A model generated the notes under the pieces. It searched no databases, had not been told where the DNA came from, and was given only the letters and a program-made list of their open reading frames with translations. 64,000 bases of DNA from Tunicatimonas pelagia. Lineage in GTDB: Bacteria; Bacteroidota; Bacteroidia; Cytophagales; Cyclobacteriaceae. This document shows positions 56,601-63,231 of the stretch, piece after piece. The stretch lies in the NCBI RefSeq assembly GCF_030506325.1, contig NZ_CP120683.1, positions 5,832,501 to 5,896,500 of the forward strand, in the 5' to 3' direction. A program made the position numbers and the translations under genes. The stretch's first letter is position 1. Every line of letters begins with the position of its first letter.

Positions 56601-57216
56601 CTAGCGACTTAAGGTTTTTCTCAATTTCAAACAGCAGATCTTCCACCCGATCCAGATCATCGTCGGTAGCCCGCAGCTTGCGTAGCGTTTCCTTTTTACG
56701 AATGCGGAATTTGCTTACTCCCGCCGCTTCTTCAAACAAAGCTCGCCGAGAGCCGTCTTTGTCATTCAGAATATCGTCTACCATTTTCAACTCAATAATC
56801 GCGTAGCTGTTGGAGGCGATACCGGTGTCCATAAATAAAGTGACGATATCTTTCAGCCGACAGGGCACACCGTTCAGCAGATATTCGCTGTCGCCACTGC
56901 GGTAGTAACGACGGGTAATAGTCACTTGGGTATATTCGGTAGGGAGTAGATTACGGGTATTGTCAAAAGTGAGGGATACTTCGGCCAGTTGAGTGGCTTT
57001 GCGCTTTTTGGTGCCGTTAAAGATGATATTCTCCATCTTATCGGAGCGCAGCATCCGTGATTTTTGTTCGCCCAGCACCCAACGGATAGCATCCACTACA
57101 TTAGATTTTCCGCAGCCATTCGGCCCTACAATACCTGTGATACCCCGGTCGAACCGAATAGTTACTTTATCGCCAAAACTCTTAAAACCTTTTAGTTCTA
57201 GTGTAGAAAGTTGCAT
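53671..57216 (-). CDS. smc: Chromosome segregation protein SMC
   Basis: 1181 residues, the standard bacterial SMC length. N-terminal ATP site GPNGCGKSNV (G31-S38), long coiled coils (about 170-500 and 680-1000), hinge around 505-650 (LEGFPEAIKFLKK, LLSDVV, YFVVDS), and C-terminal ABC signature LSGGEKTLTATSLLFAI with Walker B FCIFDEVDAPLDD and the D-loop. It holds and organises the chromosome with ScpA/ScpB, which are not in this window. ATG start, confident. Confidence 0.97.
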   Translation of the reverse strand: MQLSTLELKGFKSFGDKVTIRFDRGITGIVGPNGCGKSNVVDAIRWVLGEQKSRMLRSDKMENIIFNGTKKRKATQLAEVSLTFDNTRNLLPTEYTQVTITRRYYRSGDSEYLLNGVPCRLKDIVTLFMDTGIASNSYAIIELKMVDDILNDKDGSRRALFEEAAGVSKFRIRKKETLRKLRATDDDLDRVEDLLFEIEKNLKSLERQAKQAERYYKAKEEYKELSITLAKSKVRASQEASTEAKQQLDNETDRKVQLSRQVDEQEATLAQLKTDLVQKEQLLASRQKTLNEHVATIRNAESDKQVKNERLKFLQDRKDRLNALLKQDRETVDLTAEHLEKLQWEKASAVESLEQIQQQVTELEEEHRTFQSQTRGLKDEVAEADDVAQEQQERVYQLQKQLEIKQMQLNATRLELEKSTENTSARNADLTEFDQKAVVIREQIEEREQQLEDTEQQEAELQDRIVALIGQIEQTKEEITALNRQQDALQNEYNLTKSLVDNLEGFPEAIKFLKKNVDWAKKAPLLSDVVTCPEQYRVCIENYLGPYMNYFVVDSRAQALEAIQLLGDAAQGKAHFFLLDELQQFVPQRAESTMGDNAKPALNVVEYDTKYQRLIQFLLNEVYVTNLPDLSPQETYSLITADGQVVQQPFRLSGGSVGLFEGKRLGRAKNLEKLKEDLGNLKQQIGDKQAFLLEQQQQVQQLRQQSYASDLIEIQRNINRLQQDYATFASKKEQLSEMLSSQAQQQDATLVLIAQLEEEVELVTPQLQNSEQQLQLAKERQQQLNSQLAVENEQLSEKSAAFNQEKIRYFQQESTLKSLSQEITFKEESHEKGIQNIAKNQQELEVNTQNITDLLNSNDVGEDELLAMYDEKQAIEAGVNEAERDYYAYRGNIDKSEQAIRDLQRSRSQQDTLIMELQNQLNSIQLELTSIQERLSVEFDLDAKELLTPAGEEEVQPTDEELEAMNTKLEKIRERIRKIGPINPMAMEAYDEIKQRYDFISSERNDLLQAKDSLMTTIGEIDAVARETFMAAFEQIRENFIRVFRTLFTEEDDCELKLADPDNPLDSSIEIMARPKGKRPLTINQLSGGEKTLTATSLLFAIYLLKPAPFCIFDEVDAPLDDANIDKFNNIIKEFSSESQFIIVTHNKRTMASTDVIYGVTMIEQGVSRVVPVDLRETVSQ

Positions 57217-57500
57217 ATAATCCCTTCAAAATCAATCAGATAATTGGCAGAAAAGGTTATGGATAAGGGTGATAATTTGCCTTTTTGCCCTCGAATTAAC
57301 GGCGAATATAGAGGAATTTGGAAGATTCAACGAAGAAAAAAATAGTTTTATAACTGTTTGGGGTGGGTAGTGTTGTTGTACACGGTGTTTGGGTGTTAAT
57401 GTGTTCGTGAGTATCTTGAACTCTTGAACTCTTGAACTCTTGAACTCTTGAACTCTTGAACTCTTGAACTCTTGAACTCTTGAACTCTTATAAGACTTAG
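57217..57500. other. 284-bp divergent gap with simple repeats
   Basis: Between smc and the 57501 gene; no gene. The first 160 bp hold the two promoters; the right end is GTGTTTGGGTGTTAATGTGTT words and then the 8-bp tandem repeat. No strong TAnnTTTG box is seen. Confidence 0.55.
57414..57489. repeat. 8-bp tandem repeat TCTTGAAC, nine full copies plus half
   Basis: Nine exact copies of TCTTGAAC (57414-57485) and a TCTT remainder, ending 11 bp before the ATG at 57501. Perfect identity suggests a recent or unstable expansion. Confidence 0.97.
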
Positions 57501-58016
57501 ATGGAAAACTATTTAGAGCTACTCATATTTCTGGCTTTTGCCGCTTTTTCTTTTTTCTCTCGCTTTCTTAACAAGAAGAAGAAACCTCCAACTCAGGGAA
57601 CAGGTGAGTACGAAGGTTACGAAGATATTCCTCAACCTGAAAAGCCTGTAGTTGATCCCGACGTTCCAGAGAAGAAACCAGTTTCCTTCGAAGATATTCT
57701 ACGGGAGATGATGGGAGAAAGTAACCCGCAACCGGCTCCACCACTGGACAAGCCGAAGCGAAAGGTCGAGAAGAAATTGAAGGAACAAACGCGGGTGGCT
57801 CAGCAAACCGCCCGAGAGGCTCAACAAGTAGCTAAAAAAGCGAAGCGCATTACTGATAAAATATCGCTAGAAGACAGTGGTAAGCGTATTGAGCCGATTG
57901 AAATCACCCCAGAAAAGAACAGTGTAGCTCAGGAAGTGGCCGAAGCACTTAGTAACCCCAAAAGTGCTCGTGAAGCCATTATTCTAAGTGAAATTATTAA
58001 CCGAAAGTATTTCTAA
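57501..58016 (+). CDS. Small membrane-anchored protein of unknown function
   Basis: 171 residues. N-terminal membrane helix (about 5-20), a basic patch NKKKKPP, then a disordered, Pro/Glu-rich and finally helical, strongly charged tail (REAQQVAKKAKRITDK) with a short conserved-looking end REAIILSEIINRKYF, which is typical of Cytophagales DUF proteins next to smc. No function can be given. The gene sits directly behind the 8-bp repeat array. Confidence 0.6.
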   Translation: MENYLELLIFLAFAAFSFFSRFLNKKKKPPTQGTGEYEGYEDIPQPEKPVVDPDVPEKKPVSFEDILREMMGESNPQPAPPLDKPKRKVEKKLKEQTRVAQQTAREAQQVAKKAKRITDKISLEDSGKRIEPIEITPEKNSVAQEVAEALSNPKSAREAIILSEIINRKYF

Positions 58017-58194
58017 AATGAAATTAGTCATTCTGTAAAGCATTTCACACCATTTTAAATAGTCTTCACTAACTATCCGGCAATACGCGCTAAAATATCC
58101 ATTTGTCTGTGACAAACTCTTGTACGCATAGCGAACAGCTAATAAAGACCAGTTCGCTGAGCCAGAATACTTCTTTCTACAAAAATAATAGTTA

Positions 58195-58896
58195 CTATTC
58201 TTCTGGGTTTGTAAACCTCCCTTCTATACCACCCGAGTTACTGAATCGTTCGTATTCCCTTCCTTGCCATTCTTGCAGACCAAAACTCTTAAGCTCACTC
58301 GATAGAACAGACTTGTTCCCTCCTGATATATAGAAATGTATGTTGCCGTACTTACATATACTAATAAAATAGTAGGCATCCTTAGGATATAAAAATATAT
58401 ACTCGGGGGCTGATGCATCACAACGCGCAATCCAAAATAGGTGTTGTACCATATCTTTCACCGACATAGTATCCAACACATACGCTTCATCGTAATTATT
58501 ACTAGCAGTAACGTCCAATAATGCTTGACGTGTCGCTTGAACAGGTGCATAGTCAGTTTTAGTAGTACCGATTATGGTCTTTCTTACGTGAGCCACTGCG
58601 TAGAAACTGGTAAAACCCTGGTACACAAAAAAATTATGTAAACAGCTACTTATCAGCAAAGGATAGAGTAGAATGTTATCTTCTAAATGGTAAAATATCT
58701 TCTCAGTAATTTTATCTACTACCTCTTTTTCTCGATAACTGATGGCATCATAGATATTCATTATCTCCCTTTTCTCTGCTTCAGACTCAGCAAATTCCAA
58801 TTCATCCTCTATCATATATCCTTGAAGCATAGCAACATAGCTTGCTAACGGCATATGTTGTTGCAATACAAATCTTCTTTCAGCAAGACTTACCAT
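58195..58896 (-). CDS. Putative immunity-like protein 2 (233 residues, unknown family)
   Basis: Soluble, mostly helical protein with no signal peptide, and no family I recognise. Its ATG (58894-58896) overlaps the orphan tip reading frame by 17 bp (tip stop at 58880), the tight coupling seen for toxin-immunity pairs. Acidic patches (MIEDELEFAESEAEKRE) are compatible with neutralising a basic tip. An immunity role is inference from position only. Confidence 0.4.
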   Translation of the reverse strand: MVSLAERRFVLQQHMPLASYVAMLQGYMIEDELEFAESEAEKREIMNIYDAISYREKEVVDKITEKIFYHLEDNILLYPLLISSCLHNFFVYQGFTSFYAVAHVRKTIIGTTKTDYAPVQATRQALLDVTASNNYDEAYVLDTMSVKDMVQHLFWIARCDASAPEYIFLYPKDAYYFISICKYGNIHFYISGGNKSVLSSELKSFGLQEWQGREYERFSNSGGIEGRFTNPEE

Positions 58897-59179
58897 AGTT
58901 TACTAGTCTACCTTCCTTTCTAAACCCAAAGCACTGAGCACAGGGGTATTTGCTCGGGTTACACCGCTTATCACACAAATCTATGCAATGTGCAAGATCA
59001 GCAGAATAAGCATAGTATTGCGCCAAATTATACATATAGACTGCTCCCATTACCGCAGCAGTACCTACCAATACGATTTCTCCTGCTGGAGTAGGTTCAA
59101 CTAATGCTACGGGAGCCAGTGCAGTAAGTATAGCCCCATTAAATACAGGGTTACTTGATAGTGTGGTATTGTACTGTAT
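58880..59179 (-). pseudogene. Start-less orphan C-terminal tip (core remnant plus Cys-rich end)
   Basis: The frame is open 100 codons between stops but the first ATG lies inside the conserved core (59050), and no ATG, GTG or RBS precedes it. Its N-terminal half (NPVFNGAILTAL, then GEIVLVGTAAVMGAV and YNLAQYYAYS) aligns with residues 196-242 of the lipoprotein at 59847 (NEPVYGGLILLAL, GQILLAGTAVVVGAV, YNLAQWYADS). The end (HCIDLCDKRCNPSKYPCAQC) is different and Cys-rich. This is the expected look of a displaced toxin tip left in an array. It overlaps the end of the immunity-like gene 1 by 29 bp. Confidence 0.65.
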
Positions 59180-59786
59180 TTACCATAAACTGTTCTATCA
59201 TTTGTCGGATAGCGTTTCGGAATGCTTGCTGATCAAAGCGTAGGTAGTCCAGCTCGTTTAAGCTTCGGTAACCAGAGTGCTCTGGACTGTCCCATACGTA
59301 ATTGTCATAAGCAAAGTCATAGAAGGTTCTTATGCTTTTCTGCTGATGTAGCGATAGCAGATCGGGGCTATCTTCTTCTTGCTGGCTGGCATAATCACCA
59401 AATAGATTAATGAAGTCAACGATAGTCATAGCTTCACTGTGCGACAGACTGTCCAAATCTACATGATTACACACTAAAAGCTTTATCTTATCAAGATTGT
59501 AGTGGGTATAAGCACAAAAGCTGGAGTATTCGTTGGCCCATGCTAGAAAGTTCTTTTCATCAAACAAAGGGTACTGGTTAGATATTATAGCCTGGGGTAC
59601 CTGCGATATCGTGTCAAATAACAGTATTTTCTGCTGTTGATCTAGCCACAGCTTATCCAGTTCATTTTGATCTGACATATCTGTGGCCCACAGTATGTAC
59701 CGCTGGGTACTCTCATAGCAAATACCGATAACGTACTTTCGGTATTCATCTGAAATAGGATCACTGTTAACTGTTACTTCCCACAT
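59151..59786 (-). CDS. Putative immunity-like protein 1 (211 residues, unknown family)
   Basis: Soluble, acidic protein with no signal peptide; helices and a WATDMSDQNELDKLW segment, no known motif. It follows the lipoprotein gene by 60 bp on the same strand, which is where an immunity gene is expected. Its end runs into the orphan tip. Alternatives such as an unrelated operon member are possible. Confidence 0.4.
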   Translation of the reverse strand: MWEVTVNSDPISDEYRKYVIGICYESTQRYILWATDMSDQNELDKLWLDQQQKILLFDTISQVPQAIISNQYPLFDEKNFLAWANEYSSFCAYTHYNLDKIKLLVCNHVDLDSLSHSEAMTIVDFINLFGDYASQQEEDSPDLLSLHQQKSIRTFYDFAYDNYVWDSPEHSGYRSLNELDYLRFDQQAFRNAIRQMIEQFMVNTVQYHTIK

Positions 59787-59846
59787 AGGGTTTTTCTATA
59801 TCGATAGAAGAGGGTGATTATCTTAGTAAAGATATTGCTTTATTTA

Positions 59847-60728
59847 TTAAGGACGATGATCTCTAAGCCACTTTTTGACTAGATTATTGGGTGAGCGTGG
59901 GCCTCTCCTTCCGTCTCCAAAACGCTCAGAAATTTCATCAGCTAATTGTTGATTTCCCTTAGACCAGTCTATATCCTTTACGTTTGGTGGGGTTCCGTAT
60001 TGATCAGGCCATATTCTACGTTTACCGCCTTTAGAATAATAAGTATGACTATCAGCATACCATTGCGCTAAGTTATAGATTGCCACCGCTCCTACCACTA
60101 CGGCAGTACCTGCGAGCAGTATTTGTCCACCTGGCACTGCCCCAGCCGGTAGTGCGAGTAGAATGAGTCCACCGTAGACAGGTTCATTCAGTTGTATTTC
60201 TATATCGCCATCATTGACAGCTTTGATGAGTTCGGGCATAACCCAAGCGCCATACTCTTTGTTGTAAACCAGTGGGGTAACGGTGCCGTCTTTACCTCTT
60301 ACGTACACTACCGCTCCATCTTCCGGATTGGTAGGTAAGTTTCGGGGGGCATCGTTTCTAGGTTGATAAGGAGTAGATCGAGTGCCCTTTGCTGCGGTGT
60401 ACGTACCCGCGGGGGAACTGTAGCTCGATGGAAACGGTGCTCCCCAACTGCCCCCCGAAAAGTGAAAAACACCACCTCCCAGACTGGTAGTTTTGGGAGA
60501 GCTAGAATTCAAGGGAGTGGCGGTTACTACCACTTCGTCCAGCATATATTCAGCAACAATAGCATCGGGGTCTGGATTACCATCGCAGCCATCTTCACCG
60601 CAATCAATGGTTTGAGGTGGGTCACATCTTTCACAAGCGACTTCGTCCTGTTCCATACAGGAGAAGGGAAGCAGCAGTAGAGCCAACACTAATAGTTTTT
60701 GCAAGATAGAATGTAGGTTGATCAGCAT
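59847..60728 (-). CDS. Lipoprotein with polymorphic-toxin-like layout
   Basis: From the ATG at 60728, 293 residues (the frame extends to 60773, and residue numbers here use that longer frame). Lipobox LLPFSC with C39; a Cys-rich linker (VACERCDPPQTIDCGEDGC); a LDEVVVTATP motif (79-86); a Gly/Ser/Pro-rich stretch (90-150); a small beta region (VVYVRGKDGTVTPL); a glycine-zipper-like hydrophobic segment (217-234); then a basic C-terminal tip of about 66 residues (GKRRIWPDQYG ... VKKWLRDHRP). The tip changes completely against the orphan copy while the segment before it is shared. I infer a toxin with a replaceable tip; no catalytic residues can be named. Confidence 0.55.
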   Translation of the reverse strand: MLINLHSILQKLLVLALLLLPFSCMEQDEVACERCDPPQTIDCGEDGCDGNPDPDAIVAEYMLDEVVVTATPLNSSSPKTTSLGGGVFHFSGGSWGAPFPSSYSSPAGTYTAAKGTRSTPYQPRNDAPRNLPTNPEDGAVVYVRGKDGTVTPLVYNKEYGAWVMPELIKAVNDGDIEIQLNEPVYGGLILLALPAGAVPGGQILLAGTAVVVGAVAIYNLAQWYADSHTYYSKGGKRRIWPDQYGTPPNVKDIDWSKGNQQLADEISERFGDGRRGPRSPNNLVKKWLRDHRP

Positions 60729-60767
60729 ACGTATTTGGTCTTGAGATTGAAAAGTGTTATTAAGATA

Positions 60768-60778
60768 AAACACATACT
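60768..60778. repeat. Left target-site duplication AAACACATACT of the IS
   Basis: An exact 11-bp copy of 61952-61962, directly outside the left inverted repeat. IS4-family elements make duplications of this size. Confidence 0.9.
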
Positions 60779-61951
60779 ACTCTACCCGATGGTTTTGTAG
60801 AAGAGGCTGAAGTTGCTCCATGCTGCCTCTACAGCAAGCCGTACGGGTTCATATATTTTCTGTTTGTAAAACTGTCTCATCAGGTTTAACCCCCTTCTAA
60901 ATACGCTGTAGGGCGGATAGCCATGCTTTTTAGGCTTTACCGGATTGATCTTTCCGTCTTCAATGCCGGTGGCCCAGCAGAGCGTGTAGGCAATGGCTAC
61001 CAGCGCAAATAGCTTTCGGTACTTGAGTAGACAGCGTAACGAAGAACGCTCTAAATCAAACCCACGTCCTTTGAGAGCTTGAAAGAACACCTCGATAGAC
61101 CAGCGTCGTTTGTACCAAGCTGCCAGAGTCTGCGGTAGAGTGGTACCGATCAAATAAAGCAATTCACTGTCTTTACCGTAGCAGAGAGCCAGGTTAACCA
61201 CCACCCCATCCACAATTGCCTCATGCTGGTAGTACGTTCTGCCTGGCCGAGCAACGGTTTCAGCCCAAAGCCGTTGGCCATTGGTTAGCAAGATAGAATG
61301 ATGCTTAGGTACTCGTACGCAGAAGGGGATTTTTTCGTCTTTCAACCATCTGAGCCAGCGTTGCCCGATGAATTCGCGATCCATCACTAGCATTTGAATA
61401 CGTTCTTTGTCCACTATGCCGATGAGTTGTTTAAACAAGTTGATACGATCTCTAGCATTGCTATTGCCGCTGTTGTTGTCTAGCATCTCAAAGTAAAGTG
61501 GTACGGCTAGCTTGCCGATACTGGCCACCACACACAGAATGTTGATCTGTGTCTGCCCGAAATCCCATTCTGTACGATCAATACTGAGCACTAAGGGCCG
61601 TTGGGGCAGAAAGCTTAACAGGAAAACGGCTAGCTGCGTGTAGTCAAAGCGAACTTTGGCAAAAAAGTCCTGGATGCGTCGTTCAATGGAACTCGCTTTA
61701 ATAGGTTTATCTATCTTATCGGCAATCTCTGAAAAAACTACCGAACGGCTTTTAATGACCCCGCCAATCATATCACAGAGGAAACCCTGCCGCTTTTTAT
61801 GAGGTACTATTTTGGCCGTACGTATCATTTCATATATCTTGTCTATCGGATTCTTGTCCATTGGAAAAGCTTTTTTTGTTGTCTCGCAACTACAAAAATT
61901 AGCTTTTCCTTTTTCCTATTCAACCCCTAATCAAAAACCATCGGGTAGAGT
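60779..61951 (-). mobile_element. Complete IS4-family insertion sequence, 1173 bp
   Basis: Bounded by the 18-bp perfect inverted repeat ACTCTACCCGATGGTTTT (60779-60796, and the reverse complement at 61934-61951), flanked by 11-bp direct repeats (60768-60778 and 61952-61962), with one transposase gene between. All parts are intact, so it is probably recent. It lies 50 bp upstream of the lipoprotein gene and in the same orientation. Confidence 0.95.
60782..61861 (-). CDS. IS4-family transposase
   Basis: 359 residues, DDE fold. Catalytic residues: D95 in SIDRTEWDF, D161 in VMDREFIG, and E257 in the YREK signature Y250-x2-R253-x3-E257-x6-K264 that defines the IS4 family. N-terminal region (1-90) is the helical DNA-binding part. 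No frameshift or stop is seen. The stop codon lies inside the left inverted repeat. ATG start at 61861, 90 bp inside the right end. Confidence 0.96.
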   Translation of the reverse strand: MDKNPIDKIYEMIRTAKIVPHKKRQGFLCDMIGGVIKSRSVVFSEIADKIDKPIKASSIERRIQDFFAKVRFDYTQLAVFLLSFLPQRPLVLSIDRTEWDFGQTQINILCVVASIGKLAVPLYFEMLDNNSGNSNARDRINLFKQLIGIVDKERIQMLVMDREFIGQRWLRWLKDEKIPFCVRVPKHHSILLTNGQRLWAETVARPGRTYYQHEAIVDGVVVNLALCYGKDSELLYLIGTTLPQTLAAWYKRRWSIEVFFQALKGRGFDLERSSLRCLLKYRKLFALVAIAYTLCWATGIEDGKINPVKPKKHGYPPYSVFRRGLNLMRQFYKQKIYEPVRLAVEAAWSNFSLFYKTIG

Positions 61952-61962
61952 AAACACATACT
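61952..61962. repeat. Right target-site duplication AAACACATACT
   Basis: Exact match to 60768-60778, directly outside the right inverted repeat of the IS. Confidence 0.9.
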
Positions 61963-62002
61963 ACCAAAAGCGAAAAAGTTTATGTTAACTTATTGTTAAT
62001 TC

Positions 62003-62010
62003 TACCTTTG
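62003..62010 (+). promoter_or_regulatory. Putative minus-7 box TACCTTTG before the CPXCG gene
   Basis: TAnnTTTG match about 200 bp before the ATG at 62209, with TTTATG 19 bp upstream as a poor minus-33. It could also have served the interrupted lipoprotein gene region on this side, but it points right. Confidence 0.35.
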
Positions 62011-62208
62011 ACGTGTACTTTCGGAGGAAGCTGGATTTATCACTATTTGACTTATCATAGAACCGTTACCCAAGTGAAAACGGTTGAAAGTATTGTGAGC
62101 CTGATGAAAGACTGGGAACCAGGCTACAAAAGCAGCGAGTCGGTGCAGGTTCGTGTAATTTTGCCAATTACTTTTACATTGCCCCTGCGGTATTGAACTA
62201 AAAACTTT

Positions 62209-62403
62209 ATGTTAGAACATTTTTTTATCTGCCCGTACTGTCTCTCTCAAATTTCTATGCTGCTTGATACTTCTGTAAACCACCAATCCTACGTAGAAGA
62301 CTGCGAAGTGTGCTGCAACCCGATTGAGCTAACTTTTACCGTAGAAAACTACGAGGGCGAAATCACCGTCACTTCTTTTGATGCTATGCCACTGGGGCAG
62401 TAA
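62209..62403 (+). CDS. CPXCG motif small zinc-ribbon-like protein
   Basis: 64 residues with C8-P-Y-C11 and C32-E-V-C35 (CPXCG family, PF14255), a likely zinc-binding pair. Function of the family is unknown. ATG start; preceded by a 250-bp gap with no gene after the IS. Confidence 0.85.
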   Translation: MLEHFFICPYCLSQISMLLDTSVNHQSYVEDCEVCCNPIELTFTVENYEGEITVTSFDAMPLGQ

Positions 62404-62544
62404 TGCTTTGGTATTAAAGTGTTATGGTACTAATGTATTTAGGTAACCCTCGCACGGTGTTAAAGTATTCTTGTATACATAATACAGACAAACTAATTTT
62501 AAACACCAAAACACCAAAACACCAAACCACCAAACCACCAAACT
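62404..62544. repeat. Simple-repeat gap, ending in 8-bp units AAACACCA / AACCACCA
   Basis: Words GGTATTAAAGTGTTA and GGTGTTAAAGTATT, then three AAACACCA units (62501-62524) and two AACCACCA units (62525-62540), four bases before the ATG at 62545. Like the 57414 array, the repeat touches a start codon. Confidence 0.85.
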
Positions 62545-63213
62545 ATGAATTCAATTGCCTTACTTTTTGATATGGACGGAGTAATTGTGGATAACCATGA
62601 GTTTCACTTAGAATCATGGCTACAGTTTTTTGAAAAGCACAATATTCAAATGACGGAAGAGGAGTATAAAGCTAAAGTAAACGGTCGAACCATGGAAAAT
62701 ATCATTCCAAAGTTGTTTGGTCGGGAAATGACTAATGAAGAGATTTGGGAAATTGGCGAAGAAAAAGAGGCCTTGTACCGAGATCTGTATCGCCCGCATA
62801 TTAAACCCACTCCGGGGCTGGTTACTTTTTTATCCGAAGTAGTAAGAGAGAATACTTTACGTACCGTTTCCACCTCCGCCCCTCCGGCCAACGTAGATTT
62901 TACTCTAGGGCAAACCGGATTACGCGCTTATTTTTCAACCATTATTGACTCCACAATGGTCACTCACGGTAAACCTCATCCGGAGGTATACCTTAGATCT
63001 GCTGAAGCCTTGGGAGTAAAACCGTCTCAATGCATTGTGTTTGAAGATGCTATTCTGGGTATTCAAGCGGGAAAGAAAGCCGGAATGAAGGTGGTTGGAG
63101 TAGCCAGTACCCACACTCGTGAAGAGCTAGAGGCTGAAGACACCGATTTGGTGATTGACGACTTTTGCGGCCTGACGTTGAGTCAGCTAAATCAACTTCT
63201 TGTTGATAAGTAA
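62545..63213 (+). CDS. HAD-superfamily hydrolase, beta-phosphoglucomutase-like
   Basis: 222 residues. Motif I LLFDMDGVIVDN (D9, D11), cap domain (about 17-85) with the LYRDLYRPHIKPTPG segment, motif II TVSTSAPPANVD, motif III Lys in HGKPHPEVYL, motif IV VFEDAILGIQAGKKAG. This is the subclass I cap of beta-phosphoglucomutase and related sugar-phosphate phosphatases. Which sugar phosphate it handles cannot be read. ATG start behind the repeat. Confidence 0.9.
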   Translation: MNSIALLFDMDGVIVDNHEFHLESWLQFFEKHNIQMTEEEYKAKVNGRTMENIIPKLFGREMTNEEIWEIGEEKEALYRDLYRPHIKPTPGLVTFLSEVVRENTLRTVSTSAPPANVDFTLGQTGLRAYFSTIIDSTMVTHGKPHPEVYLRSAEALGVKPSQCIVFEDAILGIQAGKKAGMKVVGVASTHTREELEAEDTDLVIDDFCGLTLSQLNQLLVDK

Positions 63214-63231
63214 GCGTTAATAGAGTAACTC

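Noticed and set aside
58127-58163. AGCGAAC/GTTCGCT hairpin as a terminator for 57501
   Set aside because: Seven-base stem, 16-base loop and no following T run.
59051-59071. TTG at 59071 as a true start for the orphan tip
   Set aside because: It lies in the middle of the segment that aligns with the intact lipoprotein core, so it would cut a conserved helix.
61993-62196. 67-codon frame from a TTG right of the IS
   Set aside because: It starts inside a likely promoter, has no recognisable domain and poor codon use; treated as intergenic.
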